DNA from: PHAA01 sp022706565 | GTDB lineage: Bacteria; Bacillota; Syntrophomonadia; Syntrophomonadales; Syntrophomonadaceae | Assembly (NCBI GenBank): GCA_040769385.1 | Contig: JAXGLD010000002.1 | Coordinates: forward strand, 248,001-312,000 | DNA length: 64,000 bases | Direction of reading: 5' to 3' | Shown: positions 44,530 to 52,890 of the stretch, one piece after another | Numbering within the stretch: position 1 is the stretch's first letter | Layout of the letters: each line of letters starts with the position of its first letter | Notes under the pieces: generated by a model | Database searches by the model: none | What the model was told of the DNA's origin: nothing | The model's input: the letters and a program-made list of their open reading frames with translations, nothing else | Program-made: the position numbers and the translations under genes

Positions 44530-45783
44530 GTGGCAGTTCTGGGAGTTGTAGCCGAGTTCAATCCCTTTCACAATGGTCACCGGTATTTTATCAGCCAAGC
44601 CAGGCAAACCCATAATTTTGATGCTGTCATATGTGTCATGAGCGGCAACTTCGTCCAGAGGGGGGAAGCTGCCATCTGCAACAAATGGGTTCGTGCCCAT
44701 ATGGCCCTGCATGCCGGTGCCGACTTGGTAATTGAAATTCCTGCTTGCTTTTGTATTCGCAGCGCTTACTATTTTGCCCTCGGCGCCCTTCGGCTACTCC
44801 ACCGAACCGGCGTGGTCACTCATCTGGCCTTTGGCAGTGAAAGCGGCCAGCTAGATGAACTAGGCGCCATCGCCGCTATTATCGGGGACGAGAGTCAGGT
44901 CTACAAGCACCATTTAAAAAGCTGTCTGGCACAGGGTTTGAGCTATCCAAGCGCTCGCGCCCGGGCCATTGAAGCGATAACCGGACCAAATTCAACCAGA
45001 TCTGGTTCTATCGTAAGACAGCCTAACAATATTCTCGGTATTGAATATCTTCGTGTCCTTGAGCAAGAACGAATCCCCATAAAACCTTTGACAATACCTA
45101 GAATCGGTTCAGAATACAACAGCTTGGAATTTTCGGCTATGGCCAGTGCCAGCGCAATTCGTCACTGCCTGTTAAATGATATGGGCAATATAGCGGCGAC
45201 GATGATGCCAGCTGCGGCCTTTACTCTGCTCCAGCAGGAGATTGAAGCCGGGCGGGCCCCGGTAGCCACCACGAACCTGGGGCAGGTTTTGCTGGCGAAA
45301 CTGCGCACGATTCAGCCAGACCACCTTAAGCAAATATATGAGGTCTCCGAAGGCCTGGAAAATCGTATCCTGAAAGCCGGGACGACCTGCGGAACCTGGG
45401 AGGAGTTACGAGACTCCATCAAGAGCAAACGATACAGTCTGACCAGGATAAACCGAATGCTCCTGTATATCCTGCTTGATCTCCAAAACCGTCAGATACA
45501 TGATTATGACCAACATGGACCCCTTTACATTCACCCCTTAGGATTTTCGCCAAAAGGTCGTAAAATCCTGCAAGCAATAAAAAATAAATCCATCTTGCGC
45601 ATCCTAAGCCGGGGGAGCGCTGTCAAAGCTGCTGCCGAAGATAAGGAAGATAAGGTACTCCGGGACATGTTGAGGCTGGATGTATTGGCAACCGATCTGT
45701 ACTGTCTACTTTATCCTCAGCCCCGGCAGAGATACGGAGCCCGGGACTTCACCACCGGTCCGCAGTTGGTGACTAGCGAATAG
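44530..45783 (+). CDS. tmcAL: tRNA(Met) cytidine acetate ligase TmcAL (YlbM family)
   Basis: 417-residue nucleotidyltransferase-fold enzyme which, in B. subtilis, activates acetate with ATP to make N4-acetylcytidine at C34 of elongator tRNA-Met. GVVAEFNPFHNGHRYFI holds the HxGH motif; MSGNFVQRGEAA and the KGR-like SPKGRKIL near the C terminus fit the family. GTG at 44530 with AAGGAG nine bases upstream. It uses acetate directly, and is divergent from pta-ackA, which makes acetate. Confidence 0.92.
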   Translation: MAVLGVVAEFNPFHNGHRYFISQARQTHNFDAVICVMSGNFVQRGEAAICNKWVRAHMALHAGADLVIEIPACFCIRSAYYFALGALRLLHRTGVVTHLAFGSESGQLDELGAIAAIIGDESQVYKHHLKSCLAQGLSYPSARARAIEAITGPNSTRSGSIVRQPNNILGIEYLRVLEQERIPIKPLTIPRIGSEYNSLEFSAMASASAIRHCLLNDMGNIAATMMPAAAFTLLQQEIEAGRAPVATTNLGQVLLAKLRTIQPDHLKQIYEVSEGLENRILKAGTTCGTWEELRDSIKSKRYSLTRINRMLLYILLDLQNRQIHDYDQHGPLYIHPLGFSPKGRKILQAIKNKSILRILSRGSAVKAAAEDKEDKVLRDMLRLDVLATDLYCLLYPQPRQRYGARDFTTGPQLVTSE

Positions 45784-45787
45784 CGCG

Positions 45788-46582
45788 TTATTCCTTTGTT
45801 CCGGACAATAAAGCCAATTTGTTTTTTATTTCGGTCAGTTTCTCCTCCGCTGCCCTTCGGCCCAGATCCACTATCTCGCGTGACCTATCAAACTCCTTGG
45901 GGTTGATATGCCCGACCGCTGGCTGAATCAATACATCAGCGTCTGCCGTGACAGACTCGAAATGATGTTGGCCCATTATTTCCAACGAGGTCATAATGAC
46001 ATCCATGGCATTGGAAAACTCTGTCTTTCTTCCCGCGCCATAGGTCACGTCCACGGCTATAACCAGGTCCGCTCCCCTGTCCCGGGCTACATCGATGGGC
46101 AACCGGTCACAAACCGCCCCATCCACCAATACCATTCCGTCCTTAACCAGGGGGACAAAAACTCCCGGTATCGATATGCTGGCTCGGACTGCCTCAGTCA
46201 CCGAGCCCTCACTTGTCACTATTTTTGATCCGGTAACTAAATCAGTGCTCACAGTAATTACCGGGAAATCAAGGTCGGCAAAAGACTTCCTCTTTGTAAC
46301 CAAGTCCAGGAACTCGGTTATCCGGTTTCCGGCCATGAATCCCATCCGAGGCACATTTATATCGAATAACAATCGGGTATTCATGTTCTCAATCATTTTG
46401 TCCAGCATATACAAATCGGCACCGCAAGCGTACACGCACGCCACCATGGCTCCCATACTGCAGCCGACAATAAAGTCGAAGTCGATGCTATTTTCCTTCA
46501 GAACCTGCAGTACTCCAATATGAGCGAGACCCCGCGCGCTTCCCGCTCCCAGCACCAGTGCCACTTTGGGATTATCAGCCAC
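45788..46582 (-). CDS. Patatin-like phospholipase/esterase family protein (RssA-like)
   Basis: 264-residue Ser-Asp dyad hydrolase family protein. LVLGAGSARGLAHIGVL forms the oxyanion hole, GCSMG holds the nucleophile Ser and VDGAVCDRLP the Asp. No signal peptide or membrane helix is seen, so it is cytoplasmic or peripheral. Substrates of the YchK/RssA group are not settled. GTG at 46582, GAGGAGG ten bases upstream. Convergent with tmcAL (4 bases between the stops) and divergent from ylbJ. Confidence 0.87.
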   Translation of the reverse strand: MADNPKVALVLGAGSARGLAHIGVLQVLKENSIDFDFIVGCSMGAMVACVYACGADLYMLDKMIENMNTRLLFDINVPRMGFMAGNRITEFLDLVTKRKSFADLDFPVITVSTDLVTGSKIVTSEGSVTEAVRASISIPGVFVPLVKDGMVLVDGAVCDRLPIDVARDRGADLVIAVDVTYGAGRKTEFSNAMDVIMTSLEIMGQHHFESVTADADVLIQPAVGHINPKEFDRSREIVDLGRRAAEEKLTEIKNKLALLSGTKE

Positions 46583-46660
46583 CTCGGATCATCCTCCTCA
46601 TTCTAAGACTCCCTCTGGCCAGCATATATATTTAGCAAACCCTGATGGGAGGACCTGGTT

Positions 46661-47824
46661 TTGTCGAAATATTCCCGGTTCCTGTTTACCTCGTTGGTAT
46701 TGGTCATTACCCTGTTCATGCTGATCAACCCACGCGAAACCGTAGCATCCGCGGCGTTCGGATTTAAACTATGGTATACGGCTGTTTTACCGGCCCTCTT
46801 CCCGTTTTTTGTGGTGGCCGAACTGCTGGTCGGCTTGGGGTTCCTGCATTACCTGGGCGTGTGGCTGGAGCCGCTGATGAGACCACTCTTTAATCTGCCC
46901 GGAAGCAGTTCCCTCGTGGTGGTGATGGGGTTCACCTCCGGTTTCCCGGTCGGAGCCTTATTAACCCGGGAGCTTTACGAGCGCCGCATGCTGAACGCCG
47001 ATGAGGCGGAACGGCTGGTGTCGTTTACCAACAACTGCAGCCCCCTATTTATAGTAGGAGCCGTCGGGGTCGGCATGTTCGGCAGTCCGGTAATCGGATA
47101 CTGGTTGGCGGCCGCCCATTACCTTTCCAACTTTCTGGTAGGAATAATTTTAAGAGTAACTTCCTCCACATCATCCCCAAAACACGAACATGCTGCCCGG
47201 CGTCCAACCGGTGCGCGCCCGGTCCAAGTACCGGATTCCCTAGGCAAAATGATGGGTAATTCTATTAATAAGGCCATAACCAACGTATTGGCGGTAGGCG
47301 GATTTATCGTGGTATTTTCAGTACTGACCCGGATGCTTTCCGTTTGGGGAATTATTGATATCGCCGCTCAAATGCTCGTCAGTAGTTTTAGCTTTATGAA
47401 TATCACCTATCCGTTGGCTTATGGTTTATGTATGGGATTTCTCGAGATCACCCTGGGCTCGCAAACTACTGCTGCATCGATGACCGTGAGTCATCTCCCG
47501 GTTCTGATGGCAGTGAGTTCCATACTCGCCTTCAGCGGTCTGTCCATAATTGCCCAAGTAATGAGTATTGTGGCCGGGTTGCCGGTCAGATTTTGGTTTT
47601 ATATCCGGGCCCGAATCCTGCAGGTGATCTTATCGATCAGCATCATATCTGTTGTTTACGCATTTTGGGGGAAAAACTCAATCAGCACTCTGGCCATGGA
47701 TGCTCCACCCACTTACAAAGTGCTATACTCATTTGATGCTTGGACTTTGTCCCTAACCTGCATGTTGGTCGGGGCGGTGATAATAATCCTGATGCTGGGA
47801 GTTGTCTGGCTCCGATCCCGTTAG
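46661..47824 (+). CDS. ylbJ: Sporulation integral membrane protein YlbJ
   Basis: 387-residue polytopic protein (about eight helices) with nucleoside-transporter-like gate motifs: GFTSGFPVGALLTRELYE and SFTNNCSPLFIVGAVGVGMF. In B. subtilis ylbJ is sigma-E dependent and needed for cortex formation during sporulation. TTG at 46661 with GGGAGG eight bases upstream. Its stop overlaps that of the next, convergent gene by three bases. Supports a spore-forming host. Confidence 0.9.
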   Translation: MSKYSRFLFTSLVLVITLFMLINPRETVASAAFGFKLWYTAVLPALFPFFVVAELLVGLGFLHYLGVWLEPLMRPLFNLPGSSSLVVVMGFTSGFPVGALLTRELYERRMLNADEAERLVSFTNNCSPLFIVGAVGVGMFGSPVIGYWLAAAHYLSNFLVGIILRVTSSTSSPKHEHAARRPTGARPVQVPDSLGKMMGNSINKAITNVLAVGGFIVVFSVLTRMLSVWGIIDIAAQMLVSSFSFMNITYPLAYGLCMGFLEITLGSQTTAASMTVSHLPVLMAVSSILAFSGLSIIAQVMSIVAGLPVRFWFYIRARILQVILSISIISVVYAFWGKNSISTLAMDAPPTYKVLYSFDAWTLSLTCMLVGAVIIILMLGVVWLRSR

Positions 47825-48288
47825 CGCACCTCGTCTTCTGCTTGAATTCTTATCTGATCACGACCCTGGACTACCGTATCAAGTCCTTTGCGCAATACAT
47901 ACTCGATATGCCCCAGGACTCCATCAGCATATTCCTCGGCATCACGCCGGATTTGCTCGGATACTCTCTCGCCCTTGGCGATAATCTCCTCAGCCACGCT
48001 CATGGCGTTCCTGGTTATTTCACTGTCGTCAACCATCCGGGCTGCTTCACTCCGATATTGTTCTATATACTGATTGGCCTCGGAGAATGCCTCGTTTACG
48101 ATTCTATCCTTTTCCGATAGGAGCTGCCGGGCACTTTCCAATTCTTCAGGCAGAATGGCCCTGATCCTATCCACCCGATCCAGGAAACGGTTGGCCTCCA
48201 CCAAGGATTTCCCTCCCGTGAAAGGCAACTTCTTGCTCCCTTTTAGTAAAAGCTCCATTTCATCCAGAATGCGAAATATCTCCATCAT
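47821..48288 (-). CDS. Coiled-coil protein, V-type ATPase subunit E/DivIVA-like
   Basis: 155-residue, almost wholly helical, charged protein, with coiled coil across roughly residues 30-140 (ELESARQLLSEKDRIVNEAFSEANQYIEQYRSEA). Clostridial homologues next to rsmD/coaD are annotated only as ATPase-like; I know of no assigned function. ATG at 48288 has GAGGAGG nine bases upstream. It overlaps the end of rsmD by 29 bases, so the two are probably translated together. Confidence 0.75.
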   Translation of the reverse strand: MMEIFRILDEMELLLKGSKKLPFTGGKSLVEANRFLDRVDRIRAILPEELESARQLLSEKDRIVNEAFSEANQYIEQYRSEAARMVDDSEITRNAMSVAEEIIAKGERVSEQIRRDAEEYADGVLGHIEYVLRKGLDTVVQGRDQIRIQAEDEVR

Positions 48289-48853
48289 CGTTAGGCTCCT
48301 CCTCACACCTGCAGTAGTAGTGCAAACTCGATTCTCCATAATTGCCTTGCCTGTATTTCACCAGCGAAGAAAATGATGGCATTTCCTTTTTACGGGGCGA
48401 CCTGATTACCACTATCCCGTCAGCTGATACAATCTCTGCCTGGCTTATTGCTTCCATTACTGGTTCAAAGATGTCCTCCCGGACAAAGGGGGGATCGACA
48501 TATACCAAGTCAAATTGGCGGCCTTGCTGGCTGATTCGTTGGAGCAATCGGAAAACGTCTCCACGCAAAACCTCAAAGCCGCTGCGAAACTGGCAATGGT
48601 CCAGATTTTCCCGGATCACCCTTACCGCCGTGTTGGCATTGTCGATAAAAACAACTTCACGAGCTCCCCGGCTGAGAGCTTCTATGCCAACGCTGCCGCT
48701 TCCCGCAAACAGATCCAGGATACGGGCGTCCACCACCTTCGACCCCCATACATTAAACAAGGCTTCCTTGATCATGTCAGTTATAGGCCTGGTGTTAAGA
48801 CCGGGCGGAGCTTTAAGTCTCCTACCCTTGGCCGTGCCCGATATGACCCTCAA
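48260..48853 (-). CDS. rsmD: 16S rRNA (guanine966-N2)-methyltransferase RsmD
   Basis: 197-residue SAM-dependent methyltransferase of the 30S subunit. RVISGTAKGRRL, RPITDMIKEALFNV, ILDLFAGSGSVGIEALSRGA (SAM site) and VYVDPPF (catalytic DPPF) are diagnostic. TTG at 48853 with AAGGGGAG upstream. coaD usually follows rsmD; here it is 8 kb away and the coiled-coil gene follows instead. Confidence 0.93.
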   Translation of the reverse strand: MRVISGTAKGRRLKAPPGLNTRPITDMIKEALFNVWGSKVVDARILDLFAGSGSVGIEALSRGAREVVFIDNANTAVRVIRENLDHCQFRSGFEVLRGDVFRLLQRISQQGRQFDLVYVDPPFVREDIFEPVMEAISQAEIVSADGIVVIRSPRKKEMPSFSSLVKYRQGNYGESSLHYYCRCEEEPNDDGDISHSG

Positions 48854-49173
48854 CTTAAGCTCCCCTTTGTATGTTTTCGATTCAGCGACACAATTACCTT
48901 CTTTTCGTAATTGTTAAATATGATTCTAACAGAAATAATTTTGATAAAAAATGTCCTGACCATGAATATTATTCTAAATTACGGTCAATGATATAGATAC
49001 CGGATATAACCGGTAAACAAACCCTCCCCAACAACTTTACAAAATTCTCCTCTCCCCAAAATGGCGGCTTCGGCCGCCATTTTAATATTGACTCTTAAAG
49101 TAAATTTGCCTCATGTTAATGCGGATATATTGGCCGGGAAATGATGATAATAGAAACGAGGAGGTTAAGGCAC
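48854..49173. other. 320-base divergent region between rsmD and gpr
   Basis: No gene is seen. It includes a strong hairpin at 49058-49083 and the ribosome-binding site of gpr. A sequence CATGTTA near 49110 resembles a forespore sigma -10 box, but no convincing -35 partner is present. Confidence 0.5.
49058..49083 (+). terminator. Terminator-like hairpin with TTCG loop in the gpr upstream region
   Basis: AAAATGGCGGC (49058-49068), TTCG, GCCGCCATTTT (49073-49083): an 11-bp stem with the very stable UUCG tetraloop. It lies between divergent genes, so no obvious transcript ends here. It may insulate the divergent transcripts or terminate an unseen RNA. Confidence 0.5.
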
Positions 49174-50133
49174 GTGAATGAATTATTAAGCAGATTCAAC
49201 CTGAATGTGGACCTGGCGACGGAAGCCAGGGATTTGGTGCGGGGAACGACTGGCCGCGAAATACAGGGCGTGGAAGAAAAAGTTGAACAAATGGAACAAA
49301 TCAAGATCACCAGCATGTTTATCCGGGAACCCCAGGCTGCGCAGGTTATGGGACGCCCGGTAGGTACTTACATCACTATCGAATCTCCCCCGCTAAAGAT
49401 TAACGACCCCTATGTTAAACAGGAGATCATCGACGCCATGGCCAAAAGCATTCCGACTTTGCTTGACGATTCTCTTAAGCCCGAGGATATTGTACTATTG
49501 GTGGGACTGGGAAACTGGAGGGCAACTCCAGATGCCCTGGGACCAAAATTCATAGAGTACAGTCCCATAACCAGGCACTACCATCAGTACGCCCCGGAGG
49601 CGCTGGTGGAAGGAATGCGCCCCACCTGCGGTATTGCCCCCGGGGTACTGGGTATTACCGGTCTGGAGACTTTCGACGTCATCAAGGGCATAGTCGACAA
49701 GGTCAAACCAGCGGTTATGTTTGTGGTTGATTCCCTGGCTGCCCAAAACGTGGAACGCATCGGTACCACTATCCAGATGAGCAACACCGGTATCCAACCT
49801 GGCAGTGGCATTGGCAACACCCGACAGGCTCTGACCCAACAGGAATTAGGTCTACCGGTCATCGCCATCGGCTGCCCCACCATCGTAAATGCAGCCGTCA
49901 TAACCAACCAGGCGATACAAAAATACTGCATAGACAATGGGGTTTCTTTTGTTGAATCCCGAGCCCGAGATACGATTGAGGCAATAGTCTCCTTCTTTGG
50001 AGGCAGTCTCACTGTTACTCCCAAGGAGATTGACGACATAATCGAAAACACCTCCCGGATATTGGCCATGGGAGTTGGCACCGCCCTTTTCCCCGGAATA
50101 TCCCAGGAGCAGCTGGAACTATACGCAAACTGA
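49174..50133 (+). CDS. gpr: GPR germination endopeptidase
   Basis: 319-residue protease that degrades SASPs at spore germination. TEARDLVRGTTGREIQGVEE surrounds the auto-processing region of the zymogen, and VGLGNWRATPDALGP and GIAPGVLGITGLET are family hallmarks. GTG at 49174 is preferred: GAGGAGG lies nine bases upstream. ATG 49141 would put the ribosome-binding site within the gene. A SASP substrate gene lies 350 bases downstream on the other strand. Confidence 0.95.
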   Translation: MNELLSRFNLNVDLATEARDLVRGTTGREIQGVEEKVEQMEQIKITSMFIREPQAAQVMGRPVGTYITIESPPLKINDPYVKQEIIDAMAKSIPTLLDDSLKPEDIVLLVGLGNWRATPDALGPKFIEYSPITRHYHQYAPEALVEGMRPTCGIAPGVLGITGLETFDVIKGIVDKVKPAVMFVVDSLAAQNVERIGTTIQMSNTGIQPGSGIGNTRQALTQQELGLPVIAIGCPTIVNAAVITNQAIQKYCIDNGVSFVESRARDTIEAIVSFFGGSLTVTPKEIDDIIENTSRILAMGVGTALFPGISQEQLELYAN

Positions 50134-50150
50134 CGCATTCGATCTGTTCA

Positions 50151-50190
50151 GGGATGAAGCATGCATAGACTGTCTTCATCCCTTAATTTT
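50151..50190 (+). terminator. Terminator of gpr
   Basis: GGGATGAAG (50151-50159), 14-base loop, CTTCATCCC (50174-50182), then TTAATTTT. Confidence 0.72.
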
Positions 50191-50213
50191 ATTAAATTTA
50201 CCAGACCAGAAAT

Positions 50214-50239
50214 GCAAACAAGCGGATATAAACATCCGC
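50214..50239 (-). terminator. Probable terminator of the SASP gene
   Basis: GCGGAT (50222-50227), 6-base loop, ATCCGC (50234-50239). On the minus strand it is followed by TTGTTTGCATTT. Confidence 0.5.
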
Positions 50240-50273
50240 CTGTTCGGTTTAGAATGGTTAGTAGTTAATCCTA

Positions 50274-50480
50274 TTATTTCATGCCAGTTTTGCCTTGCTC
50301 ATAAGACTGAATCATCTTCTTGACCATCTGGCCACCGATAGAACCAGCTTGTCTGGAAGTCAGGTCACCGTTGTAGCCCTGCTTTAAGTTAACCCCTACT
50401 TCCGAAGCAGCCTCCATTTTAAACTGTTCCATGCCGGCTCTTGCTTCCGGAACCAAAAGTCTGTTACCGCGACTTGCCAT
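50274..50480 (-). CDS. Alpha/beta-type small acid-soluble spore protein
   Basis: 68-residue DNA-binding spore-core protein that protects DNA. LVPEARAGMEQFKMEAASEVGV and LTSRQAGSIGGQMVKKMI are the two conserved helices; the Glu-rich EAASEVGV segment is where GPR cleaves in this family. ATG at 50480 has a perfect AAAGGAGGTGA. A candidate forespore promoter is at 50511-50541. Confidence 0.95.
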   Translation of the reverse strand: MASRGNRLLVPEARAGMEQFKMEAASEVGVNLKQGYNGDLTSRQAGSIGGQMVKKMIQSYEQGKTGMK

Positions 50481-50510
50481 TTAAAAATCACCTCCTTTAT
50501 CTTTGCTAGT

Positions 50511-50541
50511 CATATTGTTTCCTGTGCCAAATCTTATATGC
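50511..50541 (-). promoter_or_regulatory. Candidate sigma-G-like promoter for the SASP gene
   Basis: On the minus strand GCATATA (50541-50535), 17 bases, CAATATG (50517-50511). It resembles forespore sigma-F/G boxes (GHATR, CATnnTA) only partly at -10. Confidence 0.35.
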
Positions 50542-50555
50542 TAGTAGATTTTTCT

Positions 50556-50699
50556 TCACTTTTTATATTTTTGCTTGGTCATGATGCCCATTTCCTGACT
50601 CACCTCGTATTTGAGTTTTTGCTTTTTAAGCTCTTTTGTGATTTCGTCATTATCGTCATTACCGGGGTTCGAATTCATACCAGGTTGTTTCTTTGTCAT
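50556..50699 (-). CDS. 47-residue SASP-like mini-protein (N-terminal half only)
   Basis: A short gene reading MTKKQPGMNSNPGNDD at the start and KLKYEVSQEMGIMTKQ near the end. ATG at 50699 is preceded by AAGGAGGTGATTAT, nearly identical to the neighbouring SASP ribosome-binding site. The LKYEVSQEMGI stretch resembles the first conserved helix of alpha/beta SASPs (LKYEVAxELGI type). The second helix (TSRQAGxxGG) is missing and the protein ends in KYKK. It may be a decayed SASP, or a distinct small spore protein. It lies 75 bases upstream of, and co-oriented with, the SASP gene. Confidence 0.65.
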   Translation of the reverse strand: MTKKQPGMNSNPGNDDNDEITKELKKQKLKYEVSQEMGIMTKQKYKK

Positions 50700-50728
50700 A
50701 TAATCACCTCCTTGTTCTCATGCGGTCA

Positions 50729-50762
50729 AAAAAAAAATACTGTCAATTTTATTGACAGTATT
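50729..50762 (-). terminator. Terminator of the asp23-fakA-recG operon
   Basis: AATACTGTCAAT (50736-50747), 3-base loop, ATTGACAGTATT (50751-50762). In the minus direction it runs into a stretch of T residues. Confidence 0.82.
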
Positions 50763-50821
50763 ATAATGACCAGAATCTATTATTTTAGGCAGGCTTAAAG
50801 GCTGTACGCGGTTTCGTAGGA

Positions 50822-52858
50822 TCAATTCATGGCGCTGGAATTATTTTTAAAACGCAGATTTATATACTCGGCCAACTGGCTAACGTCATGTACCCCGACC
50901 CCCAAACGGCCAGCCACGTCAGCCGCATCGGCAAGGATTTGCTGATCCCTCAGCAAATTGGCCACCTTCAACTCGTTGAGGCCATGCTGCCTGACCCCCC
51001 AGAAATCACCGGGGCCCCGAATCTTCAAATCCTCGTTGGCCAGTTCGAATCCATCACTGGTTTTCTCCATAGCTTGCAGCCTTTGTCTGGCTTCATCGGT
51101 TACAGGTTCCCCTACCAGAACGCAATATGATTGCTGGTTTCCCCGTCCCACTCGGCCCCTCAGTTGGTGCAGCTGGGAAAGGCCGAACCGTTCCGCGTGC
51201 TCGATCAGAATCAGCGAGGCGTTGGGGACGTCCACACCAACTTCGATCACTGTGGTAGTAACCAGAATATCGAGTCGCCCCTGCTTGAATAATTGCATTG
51301 TGGCCTCTTTTTCACCAGACTTCATCCTGCCATGCAGTAAACCTATTCTCAGGTCCGAAAAGGTGGACTGCAGTTCCTGGTATATGGTCACTGCTGCCTG
51401 CAGGTCCTGTTTCTCCGACTCCTCGATCAGGGGACACACCACATAAGCCTGGACCCCCTTGACAACCTCGGCATGAATAAGGCGATAGGCTTTGTCCCGG
51501 GCTGACCTGGGAAGATACACTGTTCTTATCGGTAAACGACCTGGTGGGAGCTGATCAAGCACCGATACGTTGAGATTTCCATACAAGGCAAGTGCCAACG
51601 TTCTGGGTATGGGGGTTGCAGTCATCACCAAGATATCAGGAACGAAGCCTTTGTCCCCCAGTTTGCGCCGTTGTCTGACACCAAAACGATGCTGCTCATC
51701 AATCACAGCCAGGCCCAGGTTTTTAAATACGACCTCATCCTGGATCAGAGCCTGAGTCCCGACCAGGATATCAAAATGGCCGGAAGCCGCACCTGAATGA
51801 AGGGCACTGCGTTCCGTGGCTGTCAAGCCACCGGTAAGACGCGCCAGGGCTATTCCCGTACCGGCATAGATTCTCTGCAATGACCGGAAATGCTGCTCCG
51901 CCAGTATCTCCGTCGGCACCATCATGGCGGCCTGATATCCGGCAGCAACCGCCTGAGCCATAGCCAGAGCAGCTACCACAGTCTTGCCCGAGCCAACATC
52001 GCCCTGCAGCAGTCTATTCATGCTGCTGGGTGCAGCCATATCCGCGAATACCTCCTCCACCACTCTCTGCTGGGCGGCAGTCAATTCGAAAGGCAAGTTG
52101 CTCCGCACCCGCTCAACCAGGTCACTGCGGGGAAATTGTACCACCGGTGCCCGTTCATCCACTACTCTTTTGTCTTCCATTTCGAGGTTGAGCTTAAAAA
52201 GCAACAGTTCTTCAAACGCCAGGCGCCGGCGGGCAACCAGATATGCCTCCCGCGAGGCAGGGAAATGCAAATTCTGCAGGGCGTAGCTTATACTACACAA
52301 CTGATAATGTTGACGCAGCTCCGGGTCTAATATTTCCGGATATTCTTGCAAGTGGGTGTTCATCACGCTGAGCATTAGCTGACGCATGCTTTTTTGGCTC
52401 AATCCCTCAGTGAGGTGATATACGGGCATAATCGGCACGTCGCCTTCGTCCCGGTCGATGACGTCGTATTCGGTAGGGTATATTTCCATACCTCCATAAC
52501 CGGACTTGATCTTGCCAACCAAAAATACTTCCTGTCCGGTTTGAATCTGCCGGGATAAAAATGACTGGTTAAACCAAATGGCGGTTACAGAGCCACTATC
52601 GTCTCCAACCCTGGCTCTGAAGAGGTGCAAGCCCCGTCTAGTGCGAAGGCTGCTGGTGGCGGTAATACGTCCCCTGATACTAACAATCTCCCCATCAGAC
52701 AGGGACTGTATCGGGGTGGTTTTACTGCGGTTAAGGTAGGTACGGGGTATATTCCAAAACAAGTCGAAGACGCTGTGCAGATCAAGTTTATGGAGCATCT
52801 GCCCCCGCCGGGGTCCGACCCCTTTTATAAATTGTATCCCATCGGTCAGTCTATTCAT
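50822..52858 (-). CDS. recG: ATP-dependent DNA helicase RecG
   Basis: 678-residue branch-migration helicase for stalled forks. IKGVGPRRGQ opens the wedge domain (OB fold with ISIRGRI-type strand). Helicase motifs are LLQGDVGSGKTVVAALAM (Walker A), VIDEQHRFGVRQR (DExH), MTATPIPRTLAL and RGRVGRGNQQSYC (motif VI). ATG at 52858 aligns best with other RecG N termini, but it has no strong ribosome-binding site. TTG 52876 is an alternative just after the upstream gene. Confidence 0.95.
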   Translation of the reverse strand: MNRLTDGIQFIKGVGPRRGQMLHKLDLHSVFDLFWNIPRTYLNRSKTTPIQSLSDGEIVSIRGRITATSSLRTRRGLHLFRARVGDDSGSVTAIWFNQSFLSRQIQTGQEVFLVGKIKSGYGGMEIYPTEYDVIDRDEGDVPIMPVYHLTEGLSQKSMRQLMLSVMNTHLQEYPEILDPELRQHYQLCSISYALQNLHFPASREAYLVARRRLAFEELLLFKLNLEMEDKRVVDERAPVVQFPRSDLVERVRSNLPFELTAAQQRVVEEVFADMAAPSSMNRLLQGDVGSGKTVVAALAMAQAVAAGYQAAMMVPTEILAEQHFRSLQRIYAGTGIALARLTGGLTATERSALHSGAASGHFDILVGTQALIQDEVVFKNLGLAVIDEQHRFGVRQRRKLGDKGFVPDILVMTATPIPRTLALALYGNLNVSVLDQLPPGRLPIRTVYLPRSARDKAYRLIHAEVVKGVQAYVVCPLIEESEKQDLQAAVTIYQELQSTFSDLRIGLLHGRMKSGEKEATMQLFKQGRLDILVTTTVIEVGVDVPNASLILIEHAERFGLSQLHQLRGRVGRGNQQSYCVLVGEPVTDEARQRLQAMEKTSDGFELANEDLKIRGPGDFWGVRQHGLNELKVANLLRDQQILADAADVAGRLGVGVHDVSQLAEYINLRFKNNSSAMN

Positions 52859-52890
52859 AATTGGCACCGTAAACAAGGACTCAAGAGCGT

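Noticed and set aside
46095..46523. Plus-strand open frames opposite the patatin-like gene and similar long shadows opposite smc, recG, hisS and pta
   Set aside because: They lie wholly opposite well-supported genes, lack ribosome-binding sites and show no recognisable protein features.
50538..50798. An 86-residue plus-strand frame rich in Phe and Leu opposite the SASP-like mini-gene
   Set aside because: It has no Shine-Dalgarno and is the antisense of the better supported 47-residue gene and a terminator.
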